A DNA stretch of 64,000 nt, taken from assembly GCA_900542465.1 (NCBI GenBank), contig UQNS01000002.1, positions 1 to 64,000 of the forward strand, in the 5' to 3' direction. Under the pieces are notes generated by a model. The model was not told the DNA's origin and made no database searches. It saw only the letters and a program-made list of their open reading frames with translations. The stretch's first letter is position 1, and the number at the start of each line of letters is the position of its first letter. This stretch comes from an uncultured Eubacteriales bacterium. GTDB taxonomy: Bacteria; Bacillota; Clostridia; Lachnospirales; Lachnospiraceae. The translations under genes and the position numbers were made by a program. Below, in pieces: positions 60,802 through 64,000 of the stretch.

Positions 60802-63327
60802 TTGTTTTTTGAATTTACTACAAAAGCAAATGAAGCTATTGAACATGCCAAAAAGATCGCAAACAGAATGGGGCAGTCCAGTGTAGGATCTGAGCATCTG
60901 TTGATCGGCCTTTTACAGGCCGAAGGCGGTCTGGCATCAGAGATCCTTACAGGCGAGGGGGTAAAGGCCGAGGATCTTGTCAATTTGACAGAACAGATGA
61001 TGGGGACCGATGAAGTGGCTCTGATGGAGCCGAGCGAGTACACACCGCGGGCAAGAAGAGTTTTAAATCAGGCAGAGAAAGAAGCCAGGCGGTTTGAATC
61101 CAGGAAGATAGGAACAGAACATATTCTTATTGCCATCCTGAAAGAAAAAGACAGCGTGGCGGACAGATTTTTGTTAACGCTTGGAGTTAACCCGAAAAAG
61201 ATATATTTCGATATGATCTCTGCTATGGGATTTGATGCATATGCTGCGGCCAGAGAAGACTTTCCCCAGACAAGAGGTGAATCTGCAAATAATTCAACAA
61301 CTCCTACCTTAGACAAATATAGCCGTGATCTCACTCATATGGCGGCGGCTGGCGAATTGGATCTTGTAGTCGGCCGTGAGCAGGAGATCGAAAGAGTGAT
61401 CCAGATATTAAATCGCAGAAGCAAGAATAATCCGTGCCTTGTAGGAGATCCGGGGGTGGGAAAGACTGCGATAGTCGAAGGGCTTGCCCAGAAGATAGTT
61501 AAGGGAGAAGTACCGGAAACTCTTGCGGATAAAAGACTTGTGACACTTGATCTGTCAGGAATGGTAGCAGGTTCCAAGTACAGGGGCGAATTCGAAGAGA
61601 GGATAAAAAATGTGATCCGGGAGGTCATCAATGATGGGAATGTTTTACTTTTCCTCGATGAGATCCATACACTTATCGGAGCAGGAAGTGCCGAAGGTGC
61701 GATCGATGCGTCCAATATCCTTAAGCCTTCTCTTGCAAGGGGAGAGATCCAGCTTATTGGTGCGACTACCACGGATGAGTACAGAAAGCATATAGAAAAG
61801 GATGCTGCACTTGAACGTCGTTTTCAGCCGGTCAAGGTAAATGAGCCGTCAGAGACCGAAACTCTTGAGATACTGAGAGGTCTTAGAAGTCTTTATGAGG
61901 AACATCACGGCGTAACGATAACGGACAGCGCTATTGAAGCCGCAGTCAAGCTTTCAAAAAGATATATTTCTGAAAGATTTCTTCCGGATAAAGCTATAGA
62001 TCTTATTGATGAGGCGGCTTCAAAGGCTAAACTGAAAGCTATCAACAGACCTACGGGTGCAGATAAGCTGAAAGATGAGCTTGTAAGTCTTGAGCTTGAA
62101 AAAGAAGAAGCCCTTAAAAAACGGGATTTTGAGAAAGCTGCGGATATAAGGGAAACTCAGAAGAAAAAGAAGAAAAGACTTGAGAATCTGCTTGCGCGTA
62201 TTGCAAAAGAACGAGAATCAAGTAAAATTTCTATTGACGAAGAGGATATTGCAGACGTGGTGTCCATGTGGACCAAAATTCCGCTCTCAAGATTGACGGA
62301 GACAGAGTCTGCAAGACTTCTTAACCTGGAAGAGGAACTTCATAAGCGTGTAAAAGGCCAGGATGAAGCAGTCAAGGCTATTGCCAGGGCCATCAGACGA
62401 GGAAGAGTAGGAATAGGTGATCCCAACAGGCCGGTTGGTTCATTTATGTTCCTTGGTCCTACTGGAGTTGGTAAAACAGAACTTTCCAAGGCTCTTGCGG
62501 TTGCACTTTTCGGAACAGAAGATGCAATGATCCGTGTTGATATGTCAGAGTATATGGAGAAGCACACTGTTTCTAAGATGATCGGTTCTCCTCCGGGATA
62601 TGTCGGTTATGAAGAGGGCGGTCAGCTTAGCGAGAAGGTAAGAAGAAATCCTTATTCCGTAGTTTTATTTGATGAGATAGAAAAGGCACATCCGGATATA
62701 TTCAATGTTCTGCTCCAGGTCCTGGATGATGGCAGGATTACTGATTCAGAAGGGCGTACAGTAGATTTTAAAAATACCATCATTATTATGACATCTAATA
62801 TTGGTGCCAGAAATATTGTTGAACCAAGATCTCTGGGCTTTATTACCGACAGATCCGAAGATACGATGTACAAGGATATGAAGGCTAAGGTAATGGCTGA
62901 TGTTAAGCGTGAGTTCAGACCGGAGTTTATCAACCGTATTGATGATATAATCGTATTCAAACAGCTGAGCAAGGATGAACTTGGCAGGATCGTAGATATC
63001 ATGACTAAAGAACTCAATAAAAGAGCAGAGGAGCACCTGAAGATAAGAATATCACTTACTCCGTCAGCCAAGGCTTATGTGATAGAAAAGGGATTTGATA
63101 TCAAGAATGGTGCAAGACCGCTTAAAAGGGAGATCCAGAAGGATATCGAAGACGTTCTTGCAGAAATGATCCTTCGCGGAGATGTAAAGGCCGGTGATCT
63201 GGTCAGTATCACAGCTAAAAACAATAAACTTGATTTTCATGCCAGGGATACGAAGAAAGCAGGAGATAAGAAAACAAGTAAGCAAGCAGGCAAAAGGACT
63301 CTTGTTAAAAGCAGTAAACGAGTATAA
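60802..63327 (+). CDS. clpC: ATP-dependent Clp protease ATP-binding subunit ClpC
   Basis: An 841-residue class I Hsp100: two Clp-N repeats (about 1-145), AAA-1 with GDPGVGKTAIVEG, a UVR/middle segment (KKRDFEKAADIRETQKK), AAA-2 with GPTGVGKTELSKAL, and a basic tail. Start TTG 60802 is chosen since AGGGGGTGA lies just before it; GTG 60793 is part of that site. In Bacillus clpC follows ctsR-mcsA-mcsB; here it stands behind a flippase, with no CtsR box seen. It would deliver substrates to ClpP. Confidence 0.96.
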   Translation: MFFEFTTKANEAIEHAKKIANRMGQSSVGSEHLLIGLLQAEGGLASEILTGEGVKAEDLVNLTEQMMGTDEVALMEPSEYTPRARRVLNQAEKEARRFESRKIGTEHILIAILKEKDSVADRFLLTLGVNPKKIYFDMISAMGFDAYAAAREDFPQTRGESANNSTTPTLDKYSRDLTHMAAAGELDLVVGREQEIERVIQILNRRSKNNPCLVGDPGVGKTAIVEGLAQKIVKGEVPETLADKRLVTLDLSGMVAGSKYRGEFEERIKNVIREVINDGNVLLFLDEIHTLIGAGSAEGAIDASNILKPSLARGEIQLIGATTTDEYRKHIEKDAALERRFQPVKVNEPSETETLEILRGLRSLYEEHHGVTITDSAIEAAVKLSKRYISERFLPDKAIDLIDEAASKAKLKAINRPTGADKLKDELVSLELEKEEALKKRDFEKAADIRETQKKKKKRLENLLARIAKERESSKISIDEEDIADVVSMWTKIPLSRLTETESARLLNLEEELHKRVKGQDEAVKAIARAIRRGRVGIGDPNRPVGSFMFLGPTGVGKTELSKALAVALFGTEDAMIRVDMSEYMEKHTVSKMIGSPPGYVGYEEGGQLSEKVRRNPYSVVLFDEIEKAHPDIFNVLLQVLDDGRITDSEGRTVDFKNTIIIMTSNIGARNIVEPRSLGFITDRSEDTMYKDMKAKVMADVKREFRPEFINRIDDIIVFKQLSKDELGRIVDIMTKELNKRAEEHLKIRISLTPSAKAYVIEKGFDIKNGARPLKREIQKDIEDVLAEMILRGDVKAGDLVSITAKNNKLDFHARDTKKAGDKKTSKQAGKRTLVKSSKRV

Positions 63328-63353
63328 ATAGCCAGATATAAAGGAGATGCACA

Positions 63354-63767
63354 ATGGCAGTTGCAGATGAATTAATTCGTGTAGAAAGTAATGGAAAGTT
63401 ATCATTTGGTAATTTCAAACTTGAAGAAAAGTCAAAGGTATCGGATTTTATTTTTAATGGAGATACCTACAAGGTAAAAACTTTCAAGGAGATCACAAAA
63501 CTTGAAAAAAATGAAGCGTTCCTTTATGAGTCTGTCCCGGGTACTAATGTAACTGACTTCGAAGAGACAGAGGAAGGTGTGACATTCACAGTGGATTGTG
63601 AGTCAGATGCCTCAATTACGCTGGGGCTAGACCAGGATGCGATATACAGAGTTATGATAAACGATGAATCAGCAGGAACAATGGAAACGGGAGTAGGTGG
63701 AAAGATCTCATTTAATGTAACGGATCTTCCGGGTGGTTCTGTGTATGTAATGGTCGTTAAGATATAA
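63354..63767 (+). CDS. 137-residue hypothetical protein
   Basis: I do not recognise this family. The product is acidic, rich in beta-strand-type alternation, without Cys-pair motifs, signal or membrane segments: an N-terminal RVESNGKLSFGNFKLEEKSKV part and a C-terminal part ending DLPGGSVYVMVVKI. AAAGGAG precedes the ATG, codon use matches its neighbours, and a strong terminator follows, so it is a real gene, probably co-transcribed with clpC. Confidence 0.8.
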   Translation: MAVADELIRVESNGKLSFGNFKLEEKSKVSDFIFNGDTYKVKTFKEITKLEKNEAFLYESVPGTNVTDFEETEEGVTFTVDCESDASITLGLDQDAIYRVMINDESAGTMETGVGGKISFNVTDLPGGSVYVMVVKI

Positions 63768-63783
63768 TGATCTGATAAAAAAT

Positions 63784-63832
63784 AAAAGAGGTGCGGAAGC
63801 GGTGTAAAAACTGCTGCCGCACCTCTTTTGCT
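63784..63832 (+). terminator. Terminator of the leuS-clpC run
   Basis: A perfect 13-bp stem (AAAAGAGGTGCGG with CCGCACCTCTTTT, a further inner AGC/GCT pairing) followed by TTTGC. Confidence 0.92.
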
Positions 63833-64000
63833 TCCTGATCGAAAACAGGGAATAAGGTGTGTGTTTTATTATATATCAGTATAGTGAACTGTTGAGGATA
63901 TTATCGTGCTATATTCTGGGGATAGGTACGATCTTTATTTTCTGACCTTACCATATAAGGACACGATTATATTCATAGGTAATCAGAATAAATAGTAAAG

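Noticed and set aside
1..64000. CRISPR arrays, rRNA genes or complete insertion sequences
   Set aside because: None seen: no regularly spaced repeats, no rRNA-like stretch, no transposase frame or terminal repeats.
63833..64000. A further gene at the right edge
   Set aside because: 168 bases without a supported start or ribosome-binding site; nothing recognisable.

Overview
The window reads as a chromosome segment of a low-to-mid GC Firmicute of class Clostridia, most like a Lachnospiraceae-type anaerobe. The grounds are the clostridial core proteins (ClpC with a UVR linker, Hsp33, a DUF4364 protein, GSI-alpha glutamine synthetase, FchA plus FolD, CBS-containing family II pyrophosphatase), a CIRCE operator before groESL, tRNAs without encoded CCA, sigma-A promoters and strong Shine-Dalgarno sites, and the anaerobe's oxidative defence pair of ferritin and superoxide reductase. 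The species cannot be fixed from sequence reading alone.

Layout. 1-5.6 kb: the packaging/head end of a decaying Siphovirus-type prophage (terminase end, broken portal, MuF head protein fused to a zincin-like domain, a chimeric YjcQ/ADP-ribosyltransferase remnant, a broken Prp protease, a truncated scaffold bearing the Prp cleavage motif, then directly a LysM endolysin tail), so most of the prophage has been deleted. 5.7-6.6 kb: a HicAB toxin-antitoxin pair with a clear operator, then tRNA-Leu. 6.6-7.6 kb: a membrane-anchored hydrolase on the minus strand. 7.7-15.8 kb: gltX-glnA-fchA-folD-hslO-(aroK-like)-glnS followed by a cold-shock gene with its own promoter. 16-23.8 kb: P-type ATPase, MATE pump, PHP phosphoesterase, pyrophosphatase, methionine aminopeptidase and 8-oxoguanine glycosylase in tight order. 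23.9-27.2 kb: groESL, ferritin, superoxide reductase.

27.3-40.1 kb is the most distinctive region: two FecBCD-type importers (the second with two substrate-binding lipoproteins), three class I SAM methyltransferases, an FmdE-family protein with a C-terminal zinc ribbon, an ABC exporter and a TetR regulator. Two sites of the form TGAACA-N3-TGTTYA lie at the tetR promoter and before fmdE, and a C5/G5 palindrome fills the -35/-10 spacer of the first importer promoter. I read this as one regulated uptake system for a metal or metal complex; the ligand is unknown.

40.1-45.5 kb: a DUF885 protein that has lost metal-binding residues, an NhaP2-type antiporter, a heavily decayed sortase-anchored surface protein and mnmA. 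45.6-54 kb: degV, a DJ-1 protein, and the protein quality-control run tig-clpP-clpX-lon-ysxC. 54-64 kb: DUF4364, tRNA-Lys, tyrA and a patatin-like gene fired from overlapping divergent promoters, leuS, a MurJ/SpoVB-type flippase, clpC and a small unknown gene closed by a strong terminator.
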